Assembly: GCF_002080455.1 (NCBI RefSeq)
Contig: NZ_CP020555.1
Location: 3,100,001 to 3,164,000, forward strand
DNA length: 64,000 nucleotides
Direction of reading: 5' to 3'
From: Streptomyces sp. Sge12
GTDB lineage: Bacteria; Actinomycetota; Actinomycetes; Streptomycetales; Streptomycetaceae
Shown: in pieces, positions 16,693-24,755 of the stretch
Layout: each line of letters opens with the position of its first letter
Numbering within the stretch: the first letter of the stretch is position 1
The notes under the pieces: generated by a model
What the model was told of the DNA's origin: nothing
The model's input: the letters and a program-made list of their open reading frames with translations, nothing else
Databases searched by the model: none
Made by a program: the position numbers and the translations under genes

Positions 16693-16887
16693 AGGTCCCG
16701 CCCCTGAAGCCCCGCCCCCGCATCCGGCCCCGCCCGACCACAACCCCGCTCACCAACGCCACCCCGCACCAACCGACCCCGCCCGGCCACACCCCCGCCC
16801 GCCAACGCCACCCCGCGCATCCCGACCCCGACCGACCGACCCCGACCGACCCCGCCCGCCCGACCCCGCCCCGCCCCTACCCCGCCC
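16693..16887. other. C-rich low-complexity spacer
   Basis: The plus strand is almost purely C-rich with CCGACCC and CCGCCC runs. The part near 16745-16790 is an inverted relative of the G-rich stretch at 15165-15235. No gene seen. Confidence 0.6.
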
Positions 16888-17121
16888 TCACAAGTACTCG
16901 CGGGCGAATTCCACCGCCCATTCCACCGCGGCCAGCGGGACGCTGCCCGAGTCGGGGGCTATCGCGAGGCGGGCCGACTCCCAGTCCTGGTCGTGGTCGC
17001 GGAAGATCGCGAAGTGGCCCTCCTCCACCACCCCTTCCGGCCTGACCAGGAACTCGATCGCCCGGTCGTCGCCATCCGTGCCGACCGTGGCGATCTCCAT
17101 GTCACCGACTACGAAAACCAC
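16888..17121 (-). CDS. Small acidic conserved hypothetical protein (77 aa)
   Basis: A 77-residue acidic soluble protein (VGDMEIATVGTDGDDRA near the start, AVEWAVEFAREYL at the end). No domain recognised. The GTG start at 17121 gives the full frame; an ATG at 17100 is an alternative. A GAGGGGCG stretch lies about 12 bases upstream. A possible short gene ends 13 bases before it on the same strand. Confidence 0.55.
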   Translation of the reverse strand: MVFVVGDMEIATVGTDGDDRAIEFLVRPEGVVEEGHFAIFRDHDQDWESARLAIAPDSGSVPLAAVEWAVEFAREYL

Positions 17122-17134
17122 TGTCTCGCGCCCC

Positions 17135-17314
17135 TCAGTTGCCGCCGTTCAGGACCACCGGCAGGAGCAGGCCCGCAAGGACCGCCCCCGCCGCCACCGG
17201 GGGTCCGCCGCGGCGGCGATGACCGCGCCGCCCCGGCTTCCGCTCGCCCGGTGCATGCGCCCAGCCTCCACCGCGACACCGGCGCCCGCATGAGTGCGCG
17301 TACTCATCCCGCAT
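17135..17314 (-). CDS. Possible small basic membrane peptide (59 aa)
   Basis: The frame ends RRGHRRRGGPPVAAGAV then LAGLLLPVVLNGGN, which looks like a positively charged stretch plus one hydrophobic helix. The start is unclear: ATG 17314 gives 59 residues but has no ribosome site. It would precede the 77-residue gene by 13 bases. Weak candidate. Confidence 0.25.
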   Translation of the reverse strand: MRDEYAHSCGRRCRGGGWAHAPGERKPGRRGHRRRGGPPVAAGAVLAGLLLPVVLNGGN

Positions 17315-17323
17315 ACTCATGCG
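17287..17323. promoter_or_regulatory. 10-bp inverted repeat with internal half-sites
   Basis: CCGCATGAGT and ACTCATGCGG are perfect complements flanking a 17-base spacer that holds another ACTCAT. ATGAGT-6 bases-ACTCAT is a second, overlapping palindrome. The site lies in the gap between leftward small genes and the rightward aminotransferase gene, so it may be an operator. The regulator is unknown. Confidence 0.4.
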
Positions 17324-17349
17324 GATATCCATCGACGTACTCACCCCAC

Positions 17350-17385
17350 GCACTCGGGCCCGCACTCGGGCCCGCACTCGGGCCC
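17350..17385. repeat. 12-bp tandem repeat, three copies
   Basis: GCACTCGGGCCC occurs three times in a row (17350, 17362, 17374), in the long leader region of the aminotransferase gene. No coding frame is supported. Confidence 0.7.
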
Positions 17386-17651
17386 ACACCCGCCCGCACC
17401 CGCGCCCCGCACCCGTGCGGCGTACCCGACGCCCCCGATCTTGGTCGGTACCCGGGGTGACGAGCGCAACACCATGCGCTGCCGGCCACCCCCGCTCCAC
17501 CCATTCCGCAGGTCGGAGCGTGGGCGCGGCCCCGGATTCCAAGGAGGGACCGCGCTCCTGCCCACCCATTGCCCGAAGTGGGACAAATCGCCCCCGGACC
17601 TCTCTTCGAAAACGCACGTCACGCTCGCACCCGGGCCCGTAAGCTCCCGTC

Positions 17652-18863
17652 ATGCAGGTGATCCAGTCAACCAAACTCGCCAATGTCTGTTACGAGATCC
17701 GCGGCCCCGTGCTCGAAGAGGCGATGCGGCTCGAAGCAGCAGGTCATCGCATCCTCAAGCTCAACACGGGCAACCCCGCGGCCTTCGGCTTCGAGTGCCC
17801 GCCGGAGATCCTTGAGGACATGCTCCGCAACCTGGGCTCCGCCCACGGTTACGGCGACGCGAAGGGGCTGCTCTCCGCGCGCCGCGCGGTCATGCAGCAC
17901 TACCAGACCAAGGGCATCGACCTGGACGTCGAGGACATCTACCTCGGCAACGGCGTCTCCGAGCTGATCCAGATGTCGATGCAGGCGCTGCTCGACGACG
18001 GCGACGAGGTCCTGGTCCCCGCGCCGGACTACCCGCTGTGGACCGCCTCCGTCTCCCTCGCCGGCGGCACGGCCGTGCACTACCGCTGCGACGAGCAGTC
18101 CGACTGGATGCCCGACCTCGCCGACATCGAGCGCAAGGTCACCGATCGCACCAAGGCGATCGTCATCATCAACCCGAACAACCCGACCGGCGCCGTCTAC
18201 GACGAAGAGATGCTGCGCGGGCTGACGGACATCGCGCGCCGCCACAACCTGGTCGTCTGCTCGGACGAGATCTACGACCGGATCCTGTACGACGGCGCCG
18301 TGCACCACAACACCGCCGCCATCGCCCCCGACCTGCTGACGCTGACCTTCAACGGGCTCTCGAAGAACTACCGCGTCGCCGGCTACCGGGCCGGCTGGAT
18401 GGCGGTCTGCGGCCCCAAGAAGCACGCCTCCTGCTACATCGAGGGCCTCACGGTCCTGGCGAACATGCGCCTGTGCGCGAACATGCCCTCGCAGTACGCC
18501 GTGGCCACCGCGCTCGGCGGCCGGCAGTCCATCGAGGACCTGGTCCTGCCCGGCGGGCGGATCCTGGAGCAGCGCAACGTCGCGTACGACCTGCTCACCA
18601 AGATCCCGGGCGTCACGTGCGTGAAGCCGAAGGGCGCACTGTACGCGTTCCCCAAGCTGGACCCGTCCGTCTACAAGATCAAGGACGACCGGCAGATGGT
18701 CCTCGACCTGCTGCGGGCCGAGAAGATCATGGTGGTGCACGGTACGGGCTTCAACTGGCCCGAGCCCGACCACTTCCGGATCGTGACCCTGCCGAACGCC
18801 AAGGACCTGGCCGACGCGGTGACCCGGATCGGGAACTTCCTCGACGGTTACAGCCAGCTGTAG
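17652..18863 (+). CDS. Pyridoxal-phosphate aminotransferase, alanine aminotransferase-like (AlaA type)
   Basis: A 403-residue class I/II aminotransferase. The length and motifs match AlaA-type alanine-pyruvate transaminases: PNNPTGAVYDEEML (substrate carboxylate region, about 176-190), CSDEIYDRILYDG, and the PLP lysine in NGLSKNYRVAGYRAGWM (about residue 239). The conserved Arg near the end lies in PDHFRIVTLP. Expected role: glutamate + pyruvate to alanine + 2-oxoglutarate in the cytosol. ATG 17652 is at the end of a long leader with tandem repeats; no strong ribosome site precedes it. The gene stands alone and is followed by a hairpin. Confidence 0.87.
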   Translation: MQVIQSTKLANVCYEIRGPVLEEAMRLEAAGHRILKLNTGNPAAFGFECPPEILEDMLRNLGSAHGYGDAKGLLSARRAVMQHYQTKGIDLDVEDIYLGNGVSELIQMSMQALLDDGDEVLVPAPDYPLWTASVSLAGGTAVHYRCDEQSDWMPDLADIERKVTDRTKAIVIINPNNPTGAVYDEEMLRGLTDIARRHNLVVCSDEIYDRILYDGAVHHNTAAIAPDLLTLTFNGLSKNYRVAGYRAGWMAVCGPKKHASCYIEGLTVLANMRLCANMPSQYAVATALGGRQSIEDLVLPGGRILEQRNVAYDLLTKIPGVTCVKPKGALYAFPKLDPSVYKIKDDRQMVLDLLRAEKIMVVHGTGFNWPEPDHFRIVTLPNAKDLADAVTRIGNFLDGYSQL

Positions 18864-18878
18864 TCGCGTACGTGTGCG

Positions 18879-18905
18879 GTCTCGCCGGCGTCCACCCGGC
18901 GAGAC
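18879..18905 (+). terminator. 10-bp hairpin after the aminotransferase gene
   Basis: GTCTCGCCGG (18879-18888) and CCGGCGAGAC (18896-18905) are exact complements with a 7-base loop, 15 bases after the stop. No U-run follows, as is common in Streptomyces. Confidence 0.6.
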
Positions 18906-18988
18906 GCGCCGCCCAGCAGCAGGATTCAGCTCAACTTTAGAACCGATCCAATGTAGGATGGTCTCCTGACCACGCAGGAGGCCACCTC

Positions 18989-19381
18989 ATGTACGAGCCG
19001 ATCCGCACGAAGCCGGTCGTCCACCGCATGGGCACCGCTCCGGCCGAGTACCCGCACAGCAGCCGCGCCGAAGCGCTGGACATCCAGCTCGCCGGCCACC
19101 TCGCCGCCCTTCTCGCCGTCACCGACGAGCTCGGGCTCGACGAGAGCGCGGCCGAGATCGCCGCGCAGGTCGCGCGACTGCGCGGGGCCCAGCCCGCCCG
19201 CGCGCCGCGGCACTCCGCCGAGGACGCCGCCGCGCTGCACCAGCGCGCCCACGACCTCGCCGCCCGCGCGCTCCTCGTCGCCGCGTCCCGCGCCGACACC
19301 ACCGTCGCGATCCTCGCCGCGGAGCGCATGGACGCGCACGCCGCCGCCCTGAAGTCCACGGACCTGGCCGGCGCCCTCTAG
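18989..19381 (+). CDS. Conserved hypothetical helical protein (130 aa)
   Basis: A 130-residue Ala-rich soluble protein predicted to be mainly helical (AEALDIQLAGHLAALLAVTD; later LHQRAHDLAARALLVAASRA). No domain recognised. The start is well supported: GCAGGAGG lies 6-7 bases before the ATG. Upstream, TAGGAT at 18953-18958 could be a -10 box. Monocistronic by position. Confidence 0.7.
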   Translation: MYEPIRTKPVVHRMGTAPAEYPHSSRAEALDIQLAGHLAALLAVTDELGLDESAAEIAAQVARLRGAQPARAPRHSAEDAAALHQRAHDLAARALLVAASRADTTVAILAAERMDAHAAALKSTDLAGAL

Positions 19382-19591
19382 ACGGCCCCGGTCCGGGGCC
19401 GCGGAGGCTCCGGACCGGGTGCCACAGCCCGTGCCCGCGAGCCCGCGGCAGGGGCGGAAATTGGACAGATTCCGGTGCTCCGAACACGATGAGGGCTGAA
19501 AGATCGCGGCAGCACGGGGGAGGCCGCTCCACATGGTCAATCTCCTCCGCTCCGCTTCGTCCCCGTTCGAGCATTCTGGAGAGATTCGCCC

Positions 19592-20245
19592 ATGAGCTTC
19601 GGCGATCCGAACAATCCCTACGGCCAGCAGCCCCCGCAGGGCCAGCCCGGCCACCCGCAGCAGGCCCCGCAGGGTGTCCCCCCGCAGTACGGCTACCCGC
19701 AGCAACCGCCGCAGGGCGCCGCCCCGCAGTACGGCTACCCCCAGCAGGCCCCGCCGCCGTACGGCGCCTACCCGCCGCCGGGGATGCACGCGCCGGGCAT
19801 GCCGGGCTCGGGGATGCCGCCGCTGGCCCACTGGGGTCTGCGCGTCGGCGCGTACCTGCTCGACCTGCTGATCATCGCGGGTCCGATGTACGCGCTGGTC
19901 GGTCTCGCCGCGGCCCTCGGCGGCAACGAGTCGGGTCAGGCGATCGCCGGCATCTTCAGCATCCTCGGCTTCCTGTACCTCATCGGCATGGCCTTCTACC
20001 AGCTGTACCGGGAGGGCTCCACCGGCCAGTCCTTCGGCAAGAAGATCGTCGGCATCAGCCTGCACCGTGAGGCTGACGGGGCGACGATCGGCTTCGGCAT
20101 GGCGTTCGTCCGCAAGCTGGCGCACTTCCTCGACGGCATCGCCTGCTACATCGGCTACCTGTGGCCGCTGTGGGACGAGAAGAAGCAGACCTTCGCGGAC
20201 AAGGTGTGCAGCACCGTCGTCATCAAGGTGAACAACAACGGCTGA
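19592..20245 (+). CDS. RDD-family membrane protein with Pro/Gln/Tyr-rich N-terminus
   Basis: A 217-residue protein. Residues 1-75 are a low-complexity, repeat-rich segment (PQYGYPQQ repeated). The RDD domain follows: GLRVGAYLLDLLIIAGPMYA (about 86-105) with the Arg and Asp, then a second helix, and a third region with GQSFGKKIVGISL and the final Asp before KVCSTVVIKV. RDD proteins are small membrane proteins, some proposed as transporters; the role is unknown here. The cytosolic Pro/Gln-rich tail is common in actinobacterial members. Confidence 0.85.
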   Translation: MSFGDPNNPYGQQPPQGQPGHPQQAPQGVPPQYGYPQQPPQGAAPQYGYPQQAPPPYGAYPPPGMHAPGMPGSGMPPLAHWGLRVGAYLLDLLIIAGPMYALVGLAAALGGNESGQAIAGIFSILGFLYLIGMAFYQLYREGSTGQSFGKKIVGISLHREADGATIGFGMAFVRKLAHFLDGIACYIGYLWPLWDEKKQTFADKVCSTVVIKVNNNG

Positions 20246-20303
20246 CCCGCCGCACGGTGAGGACCGGTGGCGACGCCCTGCCCGCACGCCGCTCCGCGGC
20301 GCT

Positions 20304-20732
20304 TCAGGCCGCCCGCGCGAACTCCGCGCCGGCGATCCCGCACCAGGGCACCGTCGCCACCGGCCACACCGGGCCGACCGCCTCCCCGTACTCGGTCGCG
20401 CCCGGGGCCACGCCCGGGATCCTCACCAGTGCCTGCGCGGCCCGCCCGGCCGGGTCCGCCTCTGCGCGGTCGCGGAACTCGACCGTGACGACGTACGCGC
20501 CGGGGCCCTCGGCGCGCCCCGTCGCCTCCACCGCGGCCACCACCCGGCGGCTGGCCGGATCGATTCGGCACCCGGTGACCCGTACGTCCTCCACCGCCGC
20601 CCGCGGCGGTGCCTGCGGCGGATCGCCGCCGCTCGCCCACACGTACAGAGCCAGCGGGGCGAACACCAGCAGCCCGGCCACGGTCACCAGGCCGACCAGC
20701 CAGCCCTGCCACTTCAACGCGCTCACGACCAT
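20304..20732 (-). CDS. Membrane-anchored hypothetical protein (142 aa)
   Basis: A 142-residue protein with one N-terminal membrane helix (about 7-33, WLVGLVTVAGLLVFAPLALY) and an extracellular beta-rich domain (VTGCRIDPASRRVVAAVEA; AYVVTVEFRDRAEADPAGR). It resembles small FxLYD-like or DUF4307-like anchored domains but I cannot assign one. Start MVVSALKWQ at 20732 is chosen over longer frames that lack composition support. Divergent from the TelA operon. Confidence 0.65.
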   Translation of the reverse strand: MVVSALKWQGWLVGLVTVAGLLVFAPLALYVWASGGDPPQAPPRAAVEDVRVTGCRIDPASRRVVAAVEATGRAEGPGAYVVTVEFRDRAEADPAGRAAQALVRIPGVAPGATEYGEAVGPVWPVATVPWCGIAGAEFARAA

Positions 20733-20869
20733 GCCCCGATCCTCCCGGGCCGCCGCCCCGCCCACCAGCACCCACGGGCCCACACAGCATTTCGAAGTGG
20801 GACCGCCTGGACACCTGACGTTCATTCGACTCGTCGCGGAATGTGGGTTTCCGCGAGCACGCTGCACCC

Positions 20870-21964
20870 GTGAGACGCATCCTAGGAATCGTCCTGGGCC
20901 TCCTCCTGATCGGCGGCGTGCTCTACGTCGTCGCGTTCCAGGGGAAGGGTCACCCAGAAACCACGGCAACGAAGACCGTGCGTGGCGTCATCGGCTCGGA
21001 GAAGTCCGAATTCTTCCGCGACCCCGACGTCGTCAAGACCCTTGCCGCCAAGGGTTACACCGTGAAGACGGAGACCTCCGGCTCCTGGGCGATGGACCAA
21101 CTCGCCCTCAAGGAGTTCGACTTCGCCTTCCCCAGCAGCAGTGAACCCGCCAAGGAGGTCGCGGCCGCCGCCGGGCTCAAGGGAGCCCAGGAGACCAAGC
21201 CCTTCTTCTCCCCGCTCGTCGTCATCGCCCGGCCGGGCGCCGCCCGGGTGCTGGCCGACAACGGCCTCGCCCGGATGACCGGCAAGAACTCCGGGACCCT
21301 GCTCATGGGCCCCTACCTCAAGGCCGCCGGCGAGGACCGCACCTGGCAGCAGCTGCCGGGCTCCGCGGCGCACGCCGAGCTGACCGGCACGGTGTTCATC
21401 AAGACCACCGACCCGGCCTCCTCCAACTCCGGCGCCCTCTTCCTCGCCGCCACGTCCAATGTCGCGAACGGCAACACCGTGGTCGCCGACGAGGCCGGCA
21501 TCGCCCGCACCGCGCCCCTGATGCGCAAGCTGATCTCCGTCCAGGGCGCGCTGGAGCCCAGCACCGACGACCCGTTCCGGGCCTTCATCAGCGGCAGCGG
21601 CGAACCGCTGATCCTGGTGTACGAGTCCCAGGTGGCCTCGCTGCTGATGCAGCACCAGGATCCGGGCGACATGGTCGTGCTCTACCCGGACACCACCGTC
21701 AACTCGGCGCACACCTTCGTGCCGCTGACCGAGCAGGCGAAGGAGCTGGGCTCCCTCCTCGCCACCGATCCCAAGCTGCGCGAGCTGGCCGTGCTCCACG
21801 GGTTCCGCCCGCAGGAGGGCGTGGCCGAGTTCACCGCGGCGACCGCACCGCACACCGCCTACCTCAACACGGGTCTGACCGGCATCCGCCAGGTCGGCAC
21901 ACCCACCGTCAAGATCCTGATGGCGCTGGCCCGGCGCGCCAAGGGCCAGGGGGACACGCCATGA
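20870..21964 (+). CDS. Membrane-anchored substrate-binding-like protein of the TelA operon
   Basis: A 364-residue protein. A single N-terminal hydrophobic segment (about 3-22, ILGIVLGLLLIGGVLYVVAF) has no lipobox, so it is probably a signal anchor. The rest looks like a type-2 periplasmic-binding fold: GVIGSEKSEFFRDPDV, then SGSWAMDQLALKEFDFAFP, and later GEPLILVYESQVA. The start GTG at 20870 is chosen because it gives a clean signal anchor. The stop overlaps the telA-like start by 4 bases. The third gene also has a binding-protein domain. The ligand is unknown. Confidence 0.72.
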   Translation: MRRILGIVLGLLLIGGVLYVVAFQGKGHPETTATKTVRGVIGSEKSEFFRDPDVVKTLAAKGYTVKTETSGSWAMDQLALKEFDFAFPSSSEPAKEVAAAAGLKGAQETKPFFSPLVVIARPGAARVLADNGLARMTGKNSGTLLMGPYLKAAGEDRTWQQLPGSAAHAELTGTVFIKTTDPASSNSGALFLAATSNVANGNTVVADEAGIARTAPLMRKLISVQGALEPSTDDPFRAFISGSGEPLILVYESQVASLLMQHQDPGDMVVLYPDTTVNSAHTFVPLTEQAKELGSLLATDPKLRELAVLHGFRPQEGVAEFTAATAPHTAYLNTGLTGIRQVGTPTVKILMALARRAKGQGDTP

Positions 21965-23145
21965 CACTGACACCGCCCGAGGACACGTCCTTCCACCTGA
22001 GCCCTCCGGAGCCCGTCGCCCCCGTACGCAGGGAACAGGCCGCCGGGCTGGTTCCGCTCCAGGACGGCGTCCGTGAGGAGATGGCCCGCCGGGCCGGGGA
22101 GTACGTGGGCTCGCTCGCCGCGATCGACGCCCGCTCCCCCGAGTTCGCCCAGCGCATCGGCGAGATAGCCGGACTCGGCTCGGCCGACATCCGTACCGCC
22201 GCCCAGCAGTCCAACCGGATGCTGGAGCGGACCGTGCGCTCGCTGGGCTCCGACGGCGGCGGCGACGCCCAGGCGCGCGTCGCCGGGTCGCTGGTCGAGC
22301 TGCGCCGCACCGTCGAGGACCTCGATCCGCGGGACACGCCGGGCAAGGGCTTCAAGGGGATCCTCTCGAAGCTGGGCGGCAACAGGTTCCGCGACCACGT
22401 CGCGAAGTACGCCTCCTCGCAGGCCACCCTCAACAGGATCGTGGGCGCGCTGCGCAGCGGCCAGGACGAGCTGCGCCGCGACAACGCGGCCCTGCACACC
22501 GAGCGTTCGCGCCTGTGGGAGACCATGGGCAAGCTCCAGGAGTACGCCGTCCTCACCGAGGCCCTGGACGGTGCTGTCGAGCAGCGGATCGCCGAGGCGG
22601 AACACACCGATCCGGGGGCGGCCGACGCGATGCGCGCGGACGTGCTCTTCCCGGTCCGGCAGAAGCACCAGGACCTGCTGACGCAGCTGGCCGTGTGCGC
22701 GCAGGGCTATCTGGCGATGGACGTGGTCCGGCGCAACAACGACGAGCTGATCAAGGGCGTCGACCGGGCCGCCACCACCACCGTGTCCGCGCTGCGGATC
22801 GCGGTGATGCTGGCTTCGGCCCTCGACAACCAGCGCAAGGTGATCGAGCAGGTCAACGCCCTGAAGGGGACCACCGAGGAGCTGATCCGGGGCAACGCGG
22901 AGATGCTGTCCACGCAGAGCGGTGAGATCCAGCGGATCGCGGCCGATCCGGCGGTGGGCGTGGAGACGCTGCGGACGGCTTTCGCGCAGATCTACCGGAC
23001 GCTGGACGCGATCGACGCGTTCAAGGTGCAGGCGGCACAGAACATGGCGGCGACGGTGGAGTCGCTGGCCGGGGAGTTGCAGACGGCGTCGGCGCACCTC
23101 GCGAGGACGCGGACCGCCGATGCGCTCGAGGGGGGTTCCCGGTGA
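21961..23145 (+). CDS. TelA/YaaN-family protein (toxic anion resistance family)
   Basis: A 394-residue, mostly helical cytosolic protein. TelA-family features include GLGSADIRTAAQQSNRMLER, the central GFKGILSKLGGNRFRDHVAK, the Lys/Asn-rich QKHQDLLTQLAVCAQGYL, and VVRRNNDELIKGVDRA followed by TTTVSALRIAVMLASALDNQ. TelA proteins were named for tellurite resistance but act more broadly in envelope stress; the mechanism is unknown. It overlaps both neighbours by 4 bases, so it is translated with the binding-protein and VWA genes. Confidence 0.88.
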   Translation: MTLTPPEDTSFHLSPPEPVAPVRREQAAGLVPLQDGVREEMARRAGEYVGSLAAIDARSPEFAQRIGEIAGLGSADIRTAAQQSNRMLERTVRSLGSDGGGDAQARVAGSLVELRRTVEDLDPRDTPGKGFKGILSKLGGNRFRDHVAKYASSQATLNRIVGALRSGQDELRRDNAALHTERSRLWETMGKLQEYAVLTEALDGAVEQRIAEAEHTDPGAADAMRADVLFPVRQKHQDLLTQLAVCAQGYLAMDVVRRNNDELIKGVDRAATTTVSALRIAVMLASALDNQRKVIEQVNALKGTTEELIRGNAEMLSTQSGEIQRIAADPAVGVETLRTAFAQIYRTLDAIDAFKVQAAQNMAATVESLAGELQTASAHLARTRTADALEGGSR

Positions 23146-24755
23146 GGGCGGTGCGCCGCCCGCGCGGCTGGATCTGTTTCGCTCTCGCCGCCCTGATGGC
23201 CGCGACGGGCTGCACCGCCGACGGGTCCGCCGGGCCGGAGGAGTCGAAGTACAAGGAGGGGCGCCTGCGGGTGCTGGCCTCCAGCGAGCTCAGCGACATG
23301 GAGCCGGTGCTGAAGGCCGCCGAGGCGGCCACCGGCGTCGGTGTCGAGCTGACCTGGTCCGGGACGCTGGACGCCGCCGAGCAGGTCGCCTCGGGGACCG
23401 CGGACGGCACGTACGACGCGATCTGGCTCTCTTCCAACGACTACCTGCGGCTGCGGCCGGAGGCGGCCGGGAAGCTCTCCAGCGAGACCCCGGTGATGTC
23501 CTCGCCGGTCGCGCTCGGGGTGAAGCCGGAGGCGCTGGCGCGGCTCGGCTGGAAGCCCGGGGAGGTGACCTGGCCGGCGGTGCACGAGGCCGTCGCCGCG
23601 GGGAGGCTGACGTACGGGATGACGGACCCGGTGCGCTCCAACTCGGGTTTCTCGGCGCTGGTGTCGGTGGCCTCGGGGCTGTCGGGTGCGCAGGCGGCGC
23701 TGAGCGACGCGGACGTGAAGGCGGCCGCGCCGCGGCTGAAGGAGTTCTTCGCCGGGCAGAAGCTGACCTCGGGTTCCTCGGGCTGGCTCGTGAGCGCCTA
23801 CGCCAAGCGCGGGGACGTGGACGCGCTGGTGAACTACGAGTCGGTGCTGTTGTCCATGAACCGGGACGTGAAGGGCGCCGGGGCTCCGCTGACGGTGATC
23901 CGGCCGCGCGACGGGGTGGTCACCGCCCACTATCCGCTGACGCTGCTGACCTCGGCCCCGGCCGGGGCCCGTGATGCGGGGCGGGCGCTCACGGAGTATC
24001 TGCGTGGTCCCGAGGCGCAGAAGGCGATCACCGAGCAGACCTTCCGCCGCCCGGTGGCGGCCGGGGTGGCGCCGGCCGCGGGGCTGGACGCCGAGAAGCG
24101 GCGCGAGCTGCCCTTCCCGGGGTCGCGGTCGGTCGCCGACGGGCTGCTGGCCTCGTACGAGAACGAGCTGCGCCGGCCCTCGCGGACGGTGTACGTCCTG
24201 GACACCTCGGGTTCGATGAGCGAGGAGGACCGGATCGGGCGGCTGAAGTCGGCGCTCACGGATCTGACGGGCTCGGGCAGTTCGGGTACCGGGCAGCGGT
24301 TCCGGGACCGGGAGGAGGTGACGCTGCTGCCCTTCGGGTCGAAGGTGAAGAAGGTGCGCACGCACGTCGTCGAGCCCGGTAATCCGGGTCCGGCCCTGGA
24401 TGCGATCCGGGGGGACGTGAAGTCGCTGGAGCCGGAGGGGGGTACGGCGGTGTACGGGAGCCTGGAGGCGGCGTACCAGCACCTCGGCCAGGGCGCCGCG
24501 GACGCGTTCACCTCGATCGTGCTGATGACGGACGGCGAGAACACCGAGGGCGTCGGGGCGGGGCACTTCGGCTCCTTCTACGCGGCCCTGCCGCCGGCGC
24601 AGAAGCAGACGCCCGTCTTCGCGGTGCTGTTCGGCGACTCGGACCGCAAGGAGCTCACCCGCATCACGGAACTGACCGGCGGGCGGCTGTTCGACGCCAC
24701 GGGCGGGACCGGTTCGCTGGCCGGAGCCTTCGAGGAGATCCGTGGCTACCAATAG
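23142..24755 (+). CDS. VWA-domain lipoprotein with N-terminal solute-binding domain
   Basis: A 537-residue exported protein. The signal ends at MAATGC (Cys about 24), a lipobox-like site. A type-2 binding-protein domain covers about 40-335 (LRVLASSELSDMEPVLKAAE, then VNYESVLLSMNRDV). A von Willebrand A domain follows (about 345-537) with an intact MIDAS: DTSGS at VYVLDTSGSMSEE, a Thr in EPEGGTAVYGSL and Asp in LMTDGENTEG. It is anchored outside the membrane and likely binds a metal-dependent protein partner. It overlaps the preceding gene by 4 bases and the next by 14. Confidence 0.85.
   Translation: MRAVRRPRGWICFALAALMAATGCTADGSAGPEESKYKEGRLRVLASSELSDMEPVLKAAEAATGVGVELTWSGTLDAAEQVASGTADGTYDAIWLSSNDYLRLRPEAAGKLSSETPVMSSPVALGVKPEALARLGWKPGEVTWPAVHEAVAAGRLTYGMTDPVRSNSGFSALVSVASGLSGAQAALSDADVKAAAPRLKEFFAGQKLTSGSSGWLVSAYAKRGDVDALVNYESVLLSMNRDVKGAGAPLTVIRPRDGVVTAHYPLTLLTSAPAGARDAGRALTEYLRGPEAQKAITEQTFRRPVAAGVAPAAGLDAEKRRELPFPGSRSVADGLLASYENELRRPSRTVYVLDTSGSMSEEDRIGRLKSALTDLTGSGSSGTGQRFRDREEVTLLPFGSKVKKVRTHVVEPGNPGPALDAIRGDVKSLEPEGGTAVYGSLEAAYQHLGQGAADAFTSIVLMTDGENTEGVGAGHFGSFYAALPPAQKQTPVFAVLFGDSDRKELTRITELTGGRLFDATGGTGSLAGAFEEIRGYQ

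Larger units (their letters stand above)
15165..16800. repeat. Large imperfect inverted-repeat island (1.45-1.6 kb), no genes
   Basis: The core runs from 15238 to 16691; both ends carry CTGGGCCGGTAGTCAG in opposite orientation. About 300 bases of each terminal arm (15238-15555 and 16372-16691) match as inverted copies with few differences by eye. Further in lie tandem repeats of about 64 bases, about 3.5 units on the left and 6.5 on the right, inverted relative to each other. The arms meet at 15793-15820 and 15901-15928 (27 of 28 bases complementary) around an 80-base loop. Weaker similarity, a C-rich stretch with CCCGCTCACCAA, extends the inverted match beyond both ends. Open frames inside are in several registers, repetitive and without ribosome sites, so I call no gene. 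Confidence 0.85.

Noticed and set aside
17135..17683. Minus-strand frame of 182 codons before the aminotransferase
   Set aside because: Most of it is repeat- and Arg-rich antisense sequence; only the last 50 or so codons look at all protein-like and are listed as a weak small gene.
19489..20070. Plus-strand frame of 193 codons overlapping the RDD gene
   Set aside because: Frame shadow of the RDD protein; the RDD frame has the domain and a cleaner start.
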